NCBI RefSeq assembly: GCF_020217185.1
Contig: NZ_JAIWNX010000299.1
Location: 1 to 17,507, forward strand
Length of the DNA: 17,507 bases
Origin: Asticcacaulis sp.
Lineage (GTDB): Bacteria > Pseudomonadota > Alphaproteobacteria > Caulobacterales > Caulobacteraceae
Reading direction: 5' to 3'
The position numbers were made by a program, and so were the translations under genes. Of the stretch, positions 7,205-14,975 are shown in pieces. The notes under the pieces were generated by a model. It saw nothing but the letters and a program-made list of their open reading frames with translations. It made no database searches and was not told the origin of the DNA. Positions within the stretch are counted from its first letter, which is position 1; each line of letters opens with the position of its first letter.

Positions 7205-8410
7205 TCACGCGGGCTCGCTCTGGCGTCCCCAGACGGGGAAGGGGTCAGGCAGTTTTGCCCAGCTTTTGGGGCCGCGTTGCCACTCGGCCGGGGTCAGCAG
7301 CGCCGCATCGAACATGGCGCTCAGGGCCGCCTGATCCATGCCCTTGCCGATCAGCACGATTTCCTGCCGCCGGTCGCCATAGGGGGCGCGCCACACCTGA
7401 TCCAGAAAGGCGCGCGACTCCGGGTCGTTCGGGCGGCGGTTCGGCGGGATGGCCGCCCACCAGTAGCCGCCCCACTCATGAGTGGCCGCGGCCCCGGCCT
7501 GCGACCACGACCCCACATAGTCCATGCGCGAAGCCAGCCAGAAAAAGCCCTTTGAGCGCCAAACTCCTGGCCATTCTCGGTCGAGAACCGCCTTCAGCCG
7601 CGCCGGATGAAACGGACGGCGGGCGCGGTACACAAAGCTCGATATGCCGTATTCTTCGGTTTCGGGGACGTTGTTGAACTCCAGCGCCTGTCGCCAGCCG
7701 GCGGCCGACTGGGCGCGCTCCATATTGAACAGACCCGTGTTGAGTATGTCGCTTAGCGGCACCACGCCCTTTTCGGCATAGACTATGCGCGCCAGCGGAT
7801 TGAACTGACGACAGATGCCTTCGACATCCCGGCGCTGGTCGTCGGTAACGAGGTCGAGCTTGTTCAGCACGATGACATCGGCAAACTCGATCTGTTCGAC
7901 CAGCAGGTTGACGACGGTACGGTTGTCGCCTTCGCCCAGGCTTTCACCGCGATCAGTCAGAAAATCAGAGGAGCCATAGTCGCGGTGGAAGTTGAACGTA
8001 TCGACGACCGTCACCATGGTATCGACGCGGGCCAGATCGGCCAGTGAGACGCCGCTTTCTTCGACGAAATCGAAGGTCGCCGCCACGGGCATGGGCTCGG
8101 CTATGCCCGTGCCTTCGATCAGCAGATAATCAAAGCGCCCGGATTGCGCCAGCACCCGCACCTCTTCCAGCAGGTCTTCGCGCAGGGTGCAGCAGATGCA
8201 GCCATTGGACATTTCGACCAGCTTTTCCTGCGTGCGTGACAGGTTGGCGTCACCGCCCTTGACCAGAGCGGCATCTATATTGACCTCGCTCATATCATTG
8301 ACGATCACCGCCACCCGCAGGCCTTCGCGATTGCGCAGGACGTGATTGAGGAGGGTCGTCTTACCGGCCCCCAGAAAACCAGACAGAACGGTCACGGGAA
8401 GTTTGGTCAT
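7205..8410 (-). CDS. zigA: COG0523/CobW-family zinc-associated GTPase, ZigA-like
   Basis: Predicted 401-residue cytoplasmic GTPase of the G3E/COG0523 metallochaperone family, thought to deliver zinc to target enzymes under limitation. Walker [10 protein letters not shown] is at 11-19, the metal-binding CxCC motif GCICC at 70-74, EGTGIAEP at 99-106 and the base-specificity motif NKLD at 183-186. A CobW C-terminal domain (about 245-370) contains [14 protein letters not shown] and [15 protein letters not shown] with a Trp-rich end, typical of the ZigA subgroup. I chose the ATG at 8408-8410 because GAGG lies 5 nt upstream and the longer open frame runs through the Zur-like box and the merC leader. 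It is the first gene of a four-gene operon. Zur control is predicted from the palindrome at 8442-8454. Subgroup assignment within COG0523 rests on the regulatory site and C-terminal motifs. Confidence 0.9.
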   Translation of the reverse strand: MTKLPVTVLSGFLGAGKTTLLNHVLRNREGLRVAVIVNDMSEVNIDAALVKGGDANLSRTQEKLVEMSNGCICCTLREDLLEEVRVLAQSGRFDYLLIEGTGIAEPMPVAATFDFVEESGVSLADLARVDTMVTVVDTFNFHRDYGSSDFLTDRGESLGEGDNRTVVNLLVEQIEFADVIVLNKLDLVTDDQRRDVEGICRQFNPLARIVYAEKGVVPLSDILNTGLFNMERAQSAAGWRQALEFNNVPETEEYGISSFVYRARRPFHPARLKAVLDREWPGVWRSKGFFWLASRMDYVGSWSQAGAAATHEWGGYWWAAIPPNRRPNDPESRAFLDQVWRAPYGDRRQEIVLIGKGMDQAALSAMFDAALLTPAEWQRGPKSWAKLPDPFPVWGRQSEPA

Positions 8411-8441
8411 GGGAGCCTCATGCGTGCTTGAATTTTGATAT

Positions 8442-8454
8442 GTTATAATATAAC
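8442..8454. promoter_or_regulatory. Predicted Zur box shared by zigA operon and merC-like gene
   Basis: GTTATAATATAAC is an exact match to the classical zinc-uptake-regulator core GTTATANTATAAC. It sits between the divergent starts at 8410 and 8486, 31 bases from each. On the plus strand it contains TATAAT (8444-8449), so a bound repressor would cover a promoter element. Derepression under zinc limitation of both transcripts is the expected outcome; the Zur gene itself is not in the window. Confidence 0.85.
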
Positions 8455-8485
8455 GCAATCGGACCGCAACTGAAAAGGAGGCCTC

Positions 8486-8866
8486 ATGTCGGCCGCGCGT
8501 AAAGTTTCCAAAAGCCGAACCCTTGATGCGCTGGCTATGGGGCTGTCGGGCTTGTGTGTGGCGCATTGCCTCCTGATGCCGCTGGTGTTTGCGGCCCTGC
8601 CGTTTCTGGGGGTGTTCAGTGAAACCCCGCTCGTCCATCAGGTGCTGGTGGGGGTGGCCGCTCCGGTGAGCCTGTTTGCCCTGATCCGCTCCGGCGGCTG
8701 GCGGCGGGCAGGGCTGAGCGCAATGGCCCTTGCGGGGTTGGGGCTGCTCAGCGTGGCGGCATTTTATGCGCCGGCCGAAGCCTGGGAAACGCCCCTGAGC
8801 GTCACGGGGGCGGCGCTGTTAGCGATCATGCACCTCTTCAATGCCTGCCTGCCGCACCGACACTAG
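8486..8866 (+). CDS. MerC-domain small membrane protein
   Basis: Predicted 126-residue inner-membrane protein with about four membrane segments (roughly 15-45, 50-66, 73-92, 102-120). The first helix contains the MerC-like metal motif GLCVAHC, with Cys24, His27 and Cys28. The C-terminus adds NACLPHRH, with Cys121, His124 and His126. MerC proteins were defined as mercuric-ion transporters, but here there is no mer operon and the gene sits back to back with zigA across a Zur box, so zinc handling under starvation is the better inference. A strong AAGGAGG site at 8475-8481 precedes the ATG by 4 nt. Its TAG stop is also the edge of a repeat that supplies a terminator. Confidence 0.8.
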   Translation: MSAARKVSKSRTLDALAMGLSGLCVAHCLLMPLVFAALPFLGVFSETPLVHQVLVGVAAPVSLFALIRSGGWRRAGLSAMALAGLGLLSVAAFYAPAEAWETPLSVTGAALLAIMHLFNACLPHRH

Positions 8867-8916
8867 AGCGAAATGACTTTCAGTGGAATCGCCATTTCGC
8901 TCTAAATTTTTGTTTT
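8864..8916 (+). terminator. Rho-independent terminator of the merC-like gene
   Basis: A perfect 12-bp stem, TAGAGCGAAATG (8864-8875) with CATTTCGCTCTA (8893-8904), and a 17-nt loop are followed by AAATTTTTGTTTT. The left arm begins with the gene's own TAG stop. The structure is one end of the intergenic repeat. Confidence 0.8.
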
Positions 8917-8985
8917 GTCGCGATGTTTTTGCGGAAAACCCTCACACTTTTGGCTTCGCCGAACTTCGTTTCCGCACATCGCTTT
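8864..8985 (-). repeat. AT-rich intergenic repeat, copy 2
   Basis: This is an inverted copy of the element at 4033-4135, sharing a perfect 27-base block (8898-8924) and flanking similarity. It is longer than copy 1 by about 20 bases near 8951-8972 (GGCTTCGCCGAACTTCG). Its ends are TAGAGCG on the left and ATCGCTTT on the right. An open frame that extends the phosphatase gene upstream to 8923 runs through this repeat and is not a real N-terminus. Confidence 0.85.
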
Positions 8986-9012
8986 AAACCGTTTCTTCCT
9001 GAGGTTTGCCAC

Positions 9013-10575
9013 ATGATGACCACCGAAATGAACCGTCGCGCCTGGATAGCGGCGGCTGCAAGCGCTGTTCTTGTGCCTCCGGCATGGTCGCAGGCGGCAC
9101 CACCCTTTACACTTGGGGTAGCCTCCGGTGATCCGTGGGACGACGGCTTTGTCATCTGGACGCGCCTGGCGCCCGATCCGCTGGCGGCCGACGGGTTGGG
9201 TGGACTGAGCGCGCCGGTGGCAGTGCGCTGGTTCGTCTATGACGATGCCGAGGGCCGTCGCGTCGTGCAGCGGGGTGAGGTGATGACCCACCCGCGTTCG
9301 GCCCATACGGTGCACGTCACCTTACGTGATCTGCAACCCGACCGGCCCTACTGGTATCGTTTTGAAGCGCTGGGGGCGCAAAGCCCGATGGGCCGGGGGC
9401 GCACCCTGCCGCACGCCGATGTGCAGGTGCGCGAACTCAGGCTCGCCATGGCCTCGTGTTCGCACTACGAAGTCGGCTATTTCAGCGCCTACCGCCATAT
9501 GGCGGCGGAAAATCCGGACTATGTGCTGTTCCTTGGCGACTATATCTACGAGTTCAGCTTCAGCGATCCCAAACGCAAGGTGCGCAATCACGATCAGACG
9601 GCGGACGCCACTGATCTGGCCGGTTATCGCAACCGCTACGCGCTTTATCGAACGGATGCGGACCTTCAGACGCTGCACGCCACGACCTCGTGCCTGATGA
9701 CGTGGGACGATCATGAGGTCGAAAACGACTATGGCGGTCTGTTGCCGCAGGACGTGGCCGAAGACCCCGGTTTCCTGAAGCGGCGACTGGCGGCGTATCA
9801 GGCCTATTATGAACACATGCCGCTGCGCCGTGAGTCACGCCTGAAAGGGCAAAATCTGAGGCTTTATAAGGGGTATCGTTTCGGCCGTCTGGCGGAAATC
9901 AATATGCTGGATGGTCGCCAGTACCGTTCGGCCCCGGCCTGTCCGACACCGACGAGCCGTCGGGGGCGGGTGGTCGGCGATGACTGCTCTGAGCGGCTGG
10001 ACCCCAAACGGACCATGCTGGGCTTCAGGCAGGAGCAGTGGTTGTTTGACCGCTTCAAACAGTCTCAGGCGCGCTGGAACCTGATGGGGCAGGACCTTCT
10101 GGCGGCGTCTTTGCGTCAGAAAGGTAAGGACGCTGAGGGGCGGGCGATTGTGGGGCACTGGACCGATGGCTGGGACGGCTATCCGGCGACGCGCGACCGT
10201 ATGATTGCGGCCATGCAGGAGACGCGACTGTCCAATCCGGTGCTGCTGGGCGGGGATATCCATTCCTACTGGGCGACTGAACTGAAGGCCGATTCGCGCG
10301 ATCCGGCCTCGCGATCCGTCGCTACGGAATTCGTCGGGACATCGATTACCTATGACGGCCCGCCCTATGAGGTGTTTGCGGACATGCTGCCCGAAAATCC
10401 GCATGTGAAATATTTTGAAAGCCGCCGCCGGGGCTATGTCTCCCTGACCGTGCGGCCGGAGGCGCTGGAGGCGCGGTTTCAGGTCATTTCGGACCGCCGC
10501 GACCCCCAGGCCACGCTTTCGACTCTGGCCAGCTTTGTCGTGGAAAACGGCAAGCCGGCCATACAGCGGCTATGA
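9013..10575 (+). CDS. phoD: PhoD-type alkaline phosphatase, Tat-exported
   Basis: Predicted 520-residue periplasmic phosphodiesterase/phosphomonoesterase of the PhoD family, which hydrolyses phosphate esters using iron and calcium, unlike zinc-dependent PhoA. A Tat-type leader (MNRRAWIAAAASA, about residues 6-18, ending AWSQA) is followed by the N-terminal beta domain (FTLGVASGDPWDDGFVIWTR). The metallophosphatase core has FLGDYIYE, MTWDDHEVENDY and LLGGDIHSYW. The ATG at 9013 is chosen because GAGG at 9001-9004 lies 8 nt upstream and the Tat motif follows directly; the longer frame from 8923 is repeat-derived. No Zur or Pho box is evident upstream. It is convergent with the TonB receptor gene and shares a terminator. 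Placement inside a zinc-limitation block fits a zinc-free phosphatase but does not prove co-regulation. Confidence 0.9.
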   Translation: MMTTEMNRRAWIAAAASAVLVPPAWSQAAPPFTLGVASGDPWDDGFVIWTRLAPDPLAADGLGGLSAPVAVRWFVYDDAEGRRVVQRGEVMTHPRSAHTVHVTLRDLQPDRPYWYRFEALGAQSPMGRGRTLPHADVQVRELRLAMASCSHYEVGYFSAYRHMAAENPDYVLFLGDYIYEFSFSDPKRKVRNHDQTADATDLAGYRNRYALYRTDADLQTLHATTSCLMTWDDHEVENDYGGLLPQDVAEDPGFLKRRLAAYQAYYEHMPLRRESRLKGQNLRLYKGYRFGRLAEINMLDGRQYRSAPACPTPTSRRGRVVGDDCSERLDPKRTMLGFRQEQWLFDRFKQSQARWNLMGQDLLAASLRQKGKDAEGRAIVGHWTDGWDGYPATRDRMIAAMQETRLSNPVLLGGDIHSYWATELKADSRDPASRSVATEFVGTSITYDGPPYEVFADMLPENPHVKYFESRRRGYVSLTVRPEALEARFQVISDRRDPQATLSTLASFVVENGKPAIQRL

Positions 10576-10577
10576 AA

Positions 10578-10609
10578 ACGGCCCGGCATGACGAACCGGG
10601 CCGTCTTTT
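10578..10609. terminator. Terminator between phoD and the TonB receptor gene
   Basis: A perfect 9-bp GC-rich stem, ACGGCCCGG (10578-10586) with CCGGGCCGT (10596-10604), is followed by CTTTT on the plus strand; AAAA lies on the other side, giving TTTT on the minus strand. It lies 3 bases after the phoD stop and 9 bases beyond the receptor stop and can serve both convergent genes. Confidence 0.85.
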
Positions 10610-10612
10610 GCC

Positions 10613-12727
10613 TTAAAGGCTGTAGCGCAGGCGCAGGGTCAAAGCGCGCGGGGCTCCGGGCGTCAGCCACACAGCGTCGTAGCTATTTTCGATGTAAGCC
10701 TTGTCGAACAGGTTGTCACCTTCAAGACGCAGTTCGACCGTCTCGCTGACCTGCCAGCCGACGCTGGCGCGTGCTGTGACATAGGACGGCAGGCGGAAGC
10801 CGCTGTTATTGGGATCGCCGGCACGTTCACCGACGAACACCAGCCCTCCGGACCAGCTCACAGACCCGGCCGCGTGCTGTTCCGGGGCGTAGCTGATGAA
10901 CAGCGCGCCGCTGTGTTCGGGGATATTGCTCAGGGGCCCGCCCACCAGAGCGGCAGTGGTGTCACGCGTCACCTTGGCGTCCACATAGGTATAGACACCC
11001 GTCACATAGGTCGAACGGTTCAGCGCATAGGTGGTTTCAAACTCCAGCCCCTTGGAACGCGCGGACCCCAGCGCGACCTGATAGGCATTGTCGGCGGGAT
11101 CCGTGCTGAGGATGTTGTCCTTGCTGATGTCGAACATCGACACGGTCCCGGTCAGCTTGCGCTCTATGAGGCTGAACTTACTGCCGATTTCGTAGGCTTC
11201 GCCCTTTTCGGGGGCAAAGGGACGGTTGAAGCGGTCGGCACCCTGATTGTAGCGGAAAGAGCGTCCATAACTGGCATAAACTGACAGATTATCTGACGCC
11301 TTGTACGTCACGGCGGCGCGGGGCGAGGTCTGCCCCACCGACTGCGCTACCGCAGTGTTGTTCATGCGGTTGGTCACGGTCTGATCGATGTCATCGTGGC
11401 GCAGGCCCAAAAGCAGGGTCCAGTGATCGCCAATACTGATGAGGTCCTGCACGTAGAGGGCGCGTCCGCTCAGGTCTTCGTGATTGTCAGTATTGAGCGG
11501 GGCCACCGGCTTGGTCTGGCCATAGACCGGATTATAGATATTGATGCCATAGGGATTGGCGGCGGTCGGGTTGAAGCGCCAGAATTTGCGATACTGGTTG
11601 TAGGCAAAGCCGTCGATCCCCGCCCGTATCTGATGCTCAGCCCCGAAAGCCTGTGTCAGCGCGCTGAGTTCCAGACGACCGCTCAGATCGTCCCAGGTGT
11701 AGTCGTGGATGCGCAATTGCCGGCGCAGGATCCCGTCGGCCTGCAACAGGCGATTGTGCGTCGATTCGCCGGTCATTGCGCCGTCGCGATAGGCCAGCCC
11801 GCCTTCGACAGAGACGCTGTCGGACAGGTCATAGGTCGCTGTTAACTGATGCTGGGTGCTGGTCTGATGGATGTGGCCATCATTGGGCTCACCCAGAAAG
11901 CGCGTGACGGGCAGGGCCAGCGGCTCACCATTGACGGCCACGAGGCCGCGGTCATGGGTAAAGTTCACACGGTTGAATTCGCCCTGATACAGAAAACGCA
12001 GAGTGTCGCGCGGCGCATAAGCGATCGACGGCGCGATCAGCCAGCGGTCGGAAGGGGTAAAGTCCCGGAACCCGTCCGAGCGTTCCGCCACTGCGATCAG
12101 GCGCGTCGTCACCTGCGACCCGACAGGCGTGCCTGTATCCACCGCGCCGCGCCAGGTGGCGAAGCTGCCCGCTGAGAGGTCGGCACCGAAATGCGCCCGG
12201 TCCAGCGGGGCCTTGGTCACAATATTGATCGAGCCGCCCGGCTCGCCCTTGCCGGAAAGGGCCGAAGCCGGGCCTTTCAGCACCTCGAAGCGTTCGATGG
12301 TGGCGACATCGCGGCGGGCATTGAAGCCGCGATTGGCGCTGAAGCGATTGATCAAAAGGTCCGGGCCCTGATTGATGTCGCCGGAAAAGCCACGGATGGC
12401 GTAGGCATCCCACGCCCCGCCAAAGCTGTTCTGCCGCGACATGCCGCCCGCCAGATCATAAAGCTCCCCCAGCTTGGTAAACCCGGCGTCCTCAATCAGG
12501 TGTTCGTCGATCACCTTGACATTTTGCGGCAGGCGCAAAGGCTCGATATCGAGGCCCTTGATACTGGCCGCGGCCTTGCGTGAACCGGCCACCACAACCG
12601 TTGTCGGCTCCTCGGCGGCGGCGGGCGCATCGGCGCAGGCTGTGCCGGCCAGTGCGCCACTCAGAGCCAGCGCGATCAGCGAGGCGGAGCCAGACAGGCG
12701 GAGGCGTTTTGTTGGGGAGGTCATCAT
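10613..12727 (-). CDS. TonB-dependent siderophore-type outer-membrane receptor
   Basis: Predicted 704-residue TonB-dependent receptor, resembling the ferrisiderophore group by its plug. There is a signal peptide at about 1-32 (LALSGALAGTACA), a candidate TonB box PTTVVVAG at 41-48, and a plug at about 60-172 with DAYAIRGFSGDINQGPDLL, ERFEVLKGPASALSGKGEPG and GSINIVTKAPL. A 22-strand-type barrel follows, ending LRLRYSL; the last residue is Leu, not the usual Phe. I chose ATG 12727 because AAGGG lies 6 nt upstream and a signal peptide follows directly; the longer frame from 12829 would cross the divergent promoter and ATPase start. The adjacent Zur-like box suggests a zinc complex as substrate despite the siderophore-like plug, but an iron chelate cannot be excluded. 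Confidence 0.9.
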   Translation of the reverse strand: MMTSPTKRLRLSGSASLIALALSGALAGTACADAPAAAEEPTTVVVAGSRKAAASIKGLDIEPLRLPQNVKVIDEHLIEDAGFTKLGELYDLAGGMSRQNSFGGAWDAYAIRGFSGDINQGPDLLINRFSANRGFNARRDVATIERFEVLKGPASALSGKGEPGGSINIVTKAPLDRAHFGADLSAGSFATWRGAVDTGTPVGSQVTTRLIAVAERSDGFRDFTPSDRWLIAPSIAYAPRDTLRFLYQGEFNRVNFTHDRGLVAVNGEPLALPVTRFLGEPNDGHIHQTSTQHQLTATYDLSDSVSVEGGLAYRDGAMTGESTHNRLLQADGILRRQLRIHDYTWDDLSGRLELSALTQAFGAEHQIRAGIDGFAYNQYRKFWRFNPTAANPYGINIYNPVYGQTKPVAPLNTDNHEDLSGRALYVQDLISIGDHWTLLLGLRHDDIDQTVTNRMNNTAVAQSVGQTSPRAAVTYKASDNLSVYASYGRSFRYNQGADRFNRPFAPEKGEAYEIGSKFSLIERKLTGTVSMFDISKDNILSTDPADNAYQVALGSARSKGLEFETTYALNRSTYVTGVYTYVDAKVTRDTTAALVGGPLSNIPEHSGALFISYAPEQHAAGSVSWSGGLVFVGERAGDPNNSGFRLPSYVTARASVGWQVSETVELRLEGDNLFDKAYIENSYDAVWLTPGAPRALTLRLRYSL

Positions 12728-12741
12728 TTTTGCCCTTGAAG

Positions 12742-12756
12742 TGTTACGTAATAACA
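12742..12756. promoter_or_regulatory. Predicted Zur-like box between TonB receptor and ABC operon
   Basis: TGTTACGTAATAACA has the perfect half-sites TGTTA and TAACA with a 5-base centre, the same half-site and spacing as TGTTATAATATAACG at zigA. Only the centre departs from the GTTATANTATAAC consensus. It lies in the 68-bp gap between the receptor start (12727) and the ATPase start (12796), so one site could control both transcripts. Confidence 0.6.
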
Positions 12757-12795
12757 TAATAAGAGCGTCGATACTGATATATGAGGCCGTTGGCA

Positions 12796-13548
12796 ATGAC
12801 CGAAATGCAACAGGGTGATCAAAGCGCAATCCTTCGCCTGAAGGCGGTTTCCGCTGGCTATGGCCGGCGGACCATTCTCAATGACCTCAGCCTTGAGGTT
12901 AGCCGGGGCGAGATATTTGCGCTTCTGGGCGGCAATGGTGCGGGCAAGTCCACCACCCTAAGGGTGCTGCTGGGCTTTCTCAAGCCGTCTGCCGGTGAGG
13001 TCACCCTTGCCGGGCAGGATGTCGTCGCCGACCCAGCCGCCGCGCGGGCGCACGTGGCCTATGTGGCTGAGAATGTGGCCCTTTATGAGCATCTGAGCGC
13101 GCGGGAAAACCTCGCCTATCTCCTGACGCTGGCGGGAGTCACCGCCGAAGCGTCGCGTATTGAGGGCGCGCTGGAAGCGGTGGGGCTTGGCGTGGCGGCG
13201 CGCGGCCAGCGGCTTTCGGGCTATTCCAAGGGGATGCGGCAGAAAACAGCGATTGCGCTGGCGGTGGCGCGCGAGGTGCCGGTCCTTTTGCTGGACGAGC
13301 CAACGTCGGGCCTCGACCCCAGGGCGATCAGCGAATTCCACGATCTGCTGGATGTTTTGCGCGCGCGGGGCACGGCCATTCTGATGGTCACGCATGATCT
13401 TTTGGGGGCCACACAGGTCGCTGACCGTATCGGTTTCCTCAGCGAAGGGCGCCTGACGCAGGTGGCGGACAAAAGCGAAGACCGGAGCTTCGATATCAAC
13501 CGCCTCTATCAGGCCTATCAGACCGCGCAGCCGGGGCAGGTGGCATGA
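12796..13548 (+). CDS. ABC-2 type transporter ATP-binding protein (NosF/CcmA-like)
   Basis: Predicted 250-residue nucleotide-binding subunit. Walker A GGNGAGKST is at 45-53, signature region LSGYSKGMRQ at 140-149, Walker B VLLLDEPTSGLDP at 163-175 and H-loop His200 (VTHD). YVAENVALYEHL at the Q-loop position is typical of ABC-2 exporters that carry Glu there. The ATG at 12796 is chosen over 12781 because GAGG at 12783-12786 is well placed for it and 12781 has no ribosome site. ATGs at 12781 and 12805 remain possible. It overlaps the first permease by 4 bases (ATGA). Its promoter region is shared with the divergent TonB receptor and holds the Zur-like palindrome. Energises the two permeases that follow. 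Confidence 0.9.
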   Translation: MTEMQQGDQSAILRLKAVSAGYGRRTILNDLSLEVSRGEIFALLGGNGAGKSTTLRVLLGFLKPSAGEVTLAGQDVVADPAAARAHVAYVAENVALYEHLSARENLAYLLTLAGVTAEASRIEGALEAVGLGVAARGQRLSGYSKGMRQKTAIALAVAREVPVLLLDEPTSGLDPRAISEFHDLLDVLRARGTAILMVTHDLLGATQVADRIGFLSEGRLTQVADKSEDRSFDINRLYQAYQTAQPGQVA

Positions 13549-14975
13549 GCCGGGTTTTGACCATCGCCCTCAACGAAGGGCGGGCCCTGTTGCGCAACCG
13601 CACGGCCGTGATCAGCGCCGCCCTGTTTTTACTCCTCAGTCTGATGGCTATTCTCAATGCCTGGGATCAGTTCCGCTATGCGCAGGGGCTGCGTCAGACC
13701 TATCAGTCGGAGGCCAATCAGACCTTCGATGCGCAGCCTGACCGCCACCCGCACCGCATGGTGCATTACGGGCACTTTGTCTTCCGACCGCTCAATCCGA
13801 TGGCGGCCTTTGATCCTGGCGTCGATGCCTTTACCGGGCAGATGCTCTATCTGGAGGGCCATCGCCAGAACAGCGCCAATTTTTCCGACACACGGCAAAA
13901 CACTTCGCTGGTGCGTTTTGGTCAGTTGACGCCCGCCTTCTGTCTTCAGGTGCTGGCCCCGCTGCTGCTGATCTTTCTGGGCTTTGGCGTCATTGCGCGC
14001 GAGCGCGAAAACGGCACGCTGGTACTGTGCCTGACGCAAGGGGTCACCGGCCCTCAAATGTTTTGGGGCAAGGCGTTGTGTCTGGCCGTCGTGGCGGGCC
14101 TGATCCTGCTGCCGGCGCTGGTTAGTCTGGGTTGGCTGGCCACGCAGGCGATGCTGGGCTGGGGGCTGACCCTGGCGATCCTTACCGGTTACGTCCTCTA
14201 TCTGCTGATCTGGACGATGGGGATTGTTCTTGTCTCCCGCTTTGCACGGCGTGGTCGTGAGGCCCTTCTGGGGCTGATCGCCCTGTGGGCCTTTTTCTGC
14301 GTTTTCGTTCCGCGCATAGCGCCTGATCTCATTGCCCATGCGCGCCCGCTGCTGACTCAGATGGAGACGGATATCCGCATCCACAAAGAGCTGAAGGCCA
14401 TGGGAGACAGCCACAATCCCGATGATCCCTACTTTAATGCCTTCCGGCAAAAGGTACTGAAAAGCTATGGCGTTTCGCGCGTCGAAGATCTGCCGGTGAA
14501 TTACAAGGGCCTGCTGGCGCTGGAGGGCGAGCGCATGACCAGCGCCTTGTTCAAGGCCTATGCTGACCGCAACTTTGGTCAGCAGCACGCCCAGACGCGC
14601 CTGATGGACGGTGTGGGCCTGCTGGCACCAGTGCTGGCCGTGCAGCGTGTCTCCATGTCGGGAGCGGGCACAGATCTGAGTGCTTATCAGGCCTTTCTGG
14701 AACAGGGTGAAGCCTACCGTTTCGGGCTGGTTCAGCACCTGAACCAGTTGCAGGCCACGGCCCTGACCTATGCCGACGATACCAACAAGGCGCGGGAAAA
14801 CCGCATCTCGCACGACCACTGGACCAACTATCCCGACTTCGTGTTCCGACCGCCGGCTATGGCTGAGCGTCTGGAGCGCCTCAGTCCGGCTTTGGGTGTT
14901 CTGGCGCTGTGGTGCGGGGTTCTGCTGGGGCTCGGTCAGTGGTCGGCCCTGCGTCTGGAAAGGCTGATGAAATGA
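13545..14975 (+). CDS. ABC-2 permease, DUF3526-type, first of two
   Basis: Predicted 476-residue inner-membrane permease. One N-terminal membrane segment (about 21-40) is followed by a periplasmic domain (about 41-128), a cluster of four membrane segments (about 130-150, 175-200, 203-231, 240-258), a second large periplasmic domain (about 260-445) and a last membrane segment (about 447-467). This matches the ABC-2/NosY layout with DUF3526-type extracytoplasmic insertions. The first periplasmic domain carries a His cluster, RHPHRMVHYGHF (His68, 70, 74, 77), with His106 in LEGHRQN. GVIARERENGTLVLCLTQG is the typical cytoplasmic motif after the second membrane segment. It is coupled by ATGA overlaps to the ATPase before and the second permease after. 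Substrate is unknown; metal chelate or metallophore transport is inferred from the promoter and neighbouring receptor only. Confidence 0.8.
   Translation: MSRVLTIALNEGRALLRNRTAVISAALFLLLSLMAILNAWDQFRYAQGLRQTYQSEANQTFDAQPDRHPHRMVHYGHFVFRPLNPMAAFDPGVDAFTGQMLYLEGHRQNSANFSDTRQNTSLVRFGQLTPAFCLQVLAPLLLIFLGFGVIARERENGTLVLCLTQGVTGPQMFWGKALCLAVVAGLILLPALVSLGWLATQAMLGWGLTLAILTGYVLYLLIWTMGIVLVSRFARRGREALLGLIALWAFFCVFVPRIAPDLIAHARPLLTQMETDIRIHKELKAMGDSHNPDDPYFNAFRQKVLKSYGVSRVEDLPVNYKGLLALEGERMTSALFKAYADRNFGQQHAQTRLMDGVGLLAPVLAVQRVSMSGAGTDLSAYQAFLEQGEAYRFGLVQHLNQLQATALTYADDTNKARENRISHDHWTNYPDFVFRPPAMAERLERLSPALGVLALWCGVLLGLGQWSALRLERLMK

Noticed and set aside
8411..8638. N-terminal extension of zigA
   Set aside because: It would read through the Zur-like box and the merC coding start; the ATG at 8410 has a good ribosome site and starts at the conserved GTPase core.
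8486..8866. Mercury resistance operon
   Set aside because: Only a MerC-like membrane protein is present; there is no merR, merA, merT or merP, and the promoter carries a Zur-type palindrome.
12728..12829. N-terminal extension of the TonB receptor
   Set aside because: It crosses the divergent promoter and the ATPase start, and the signal peptide begins at 12727.
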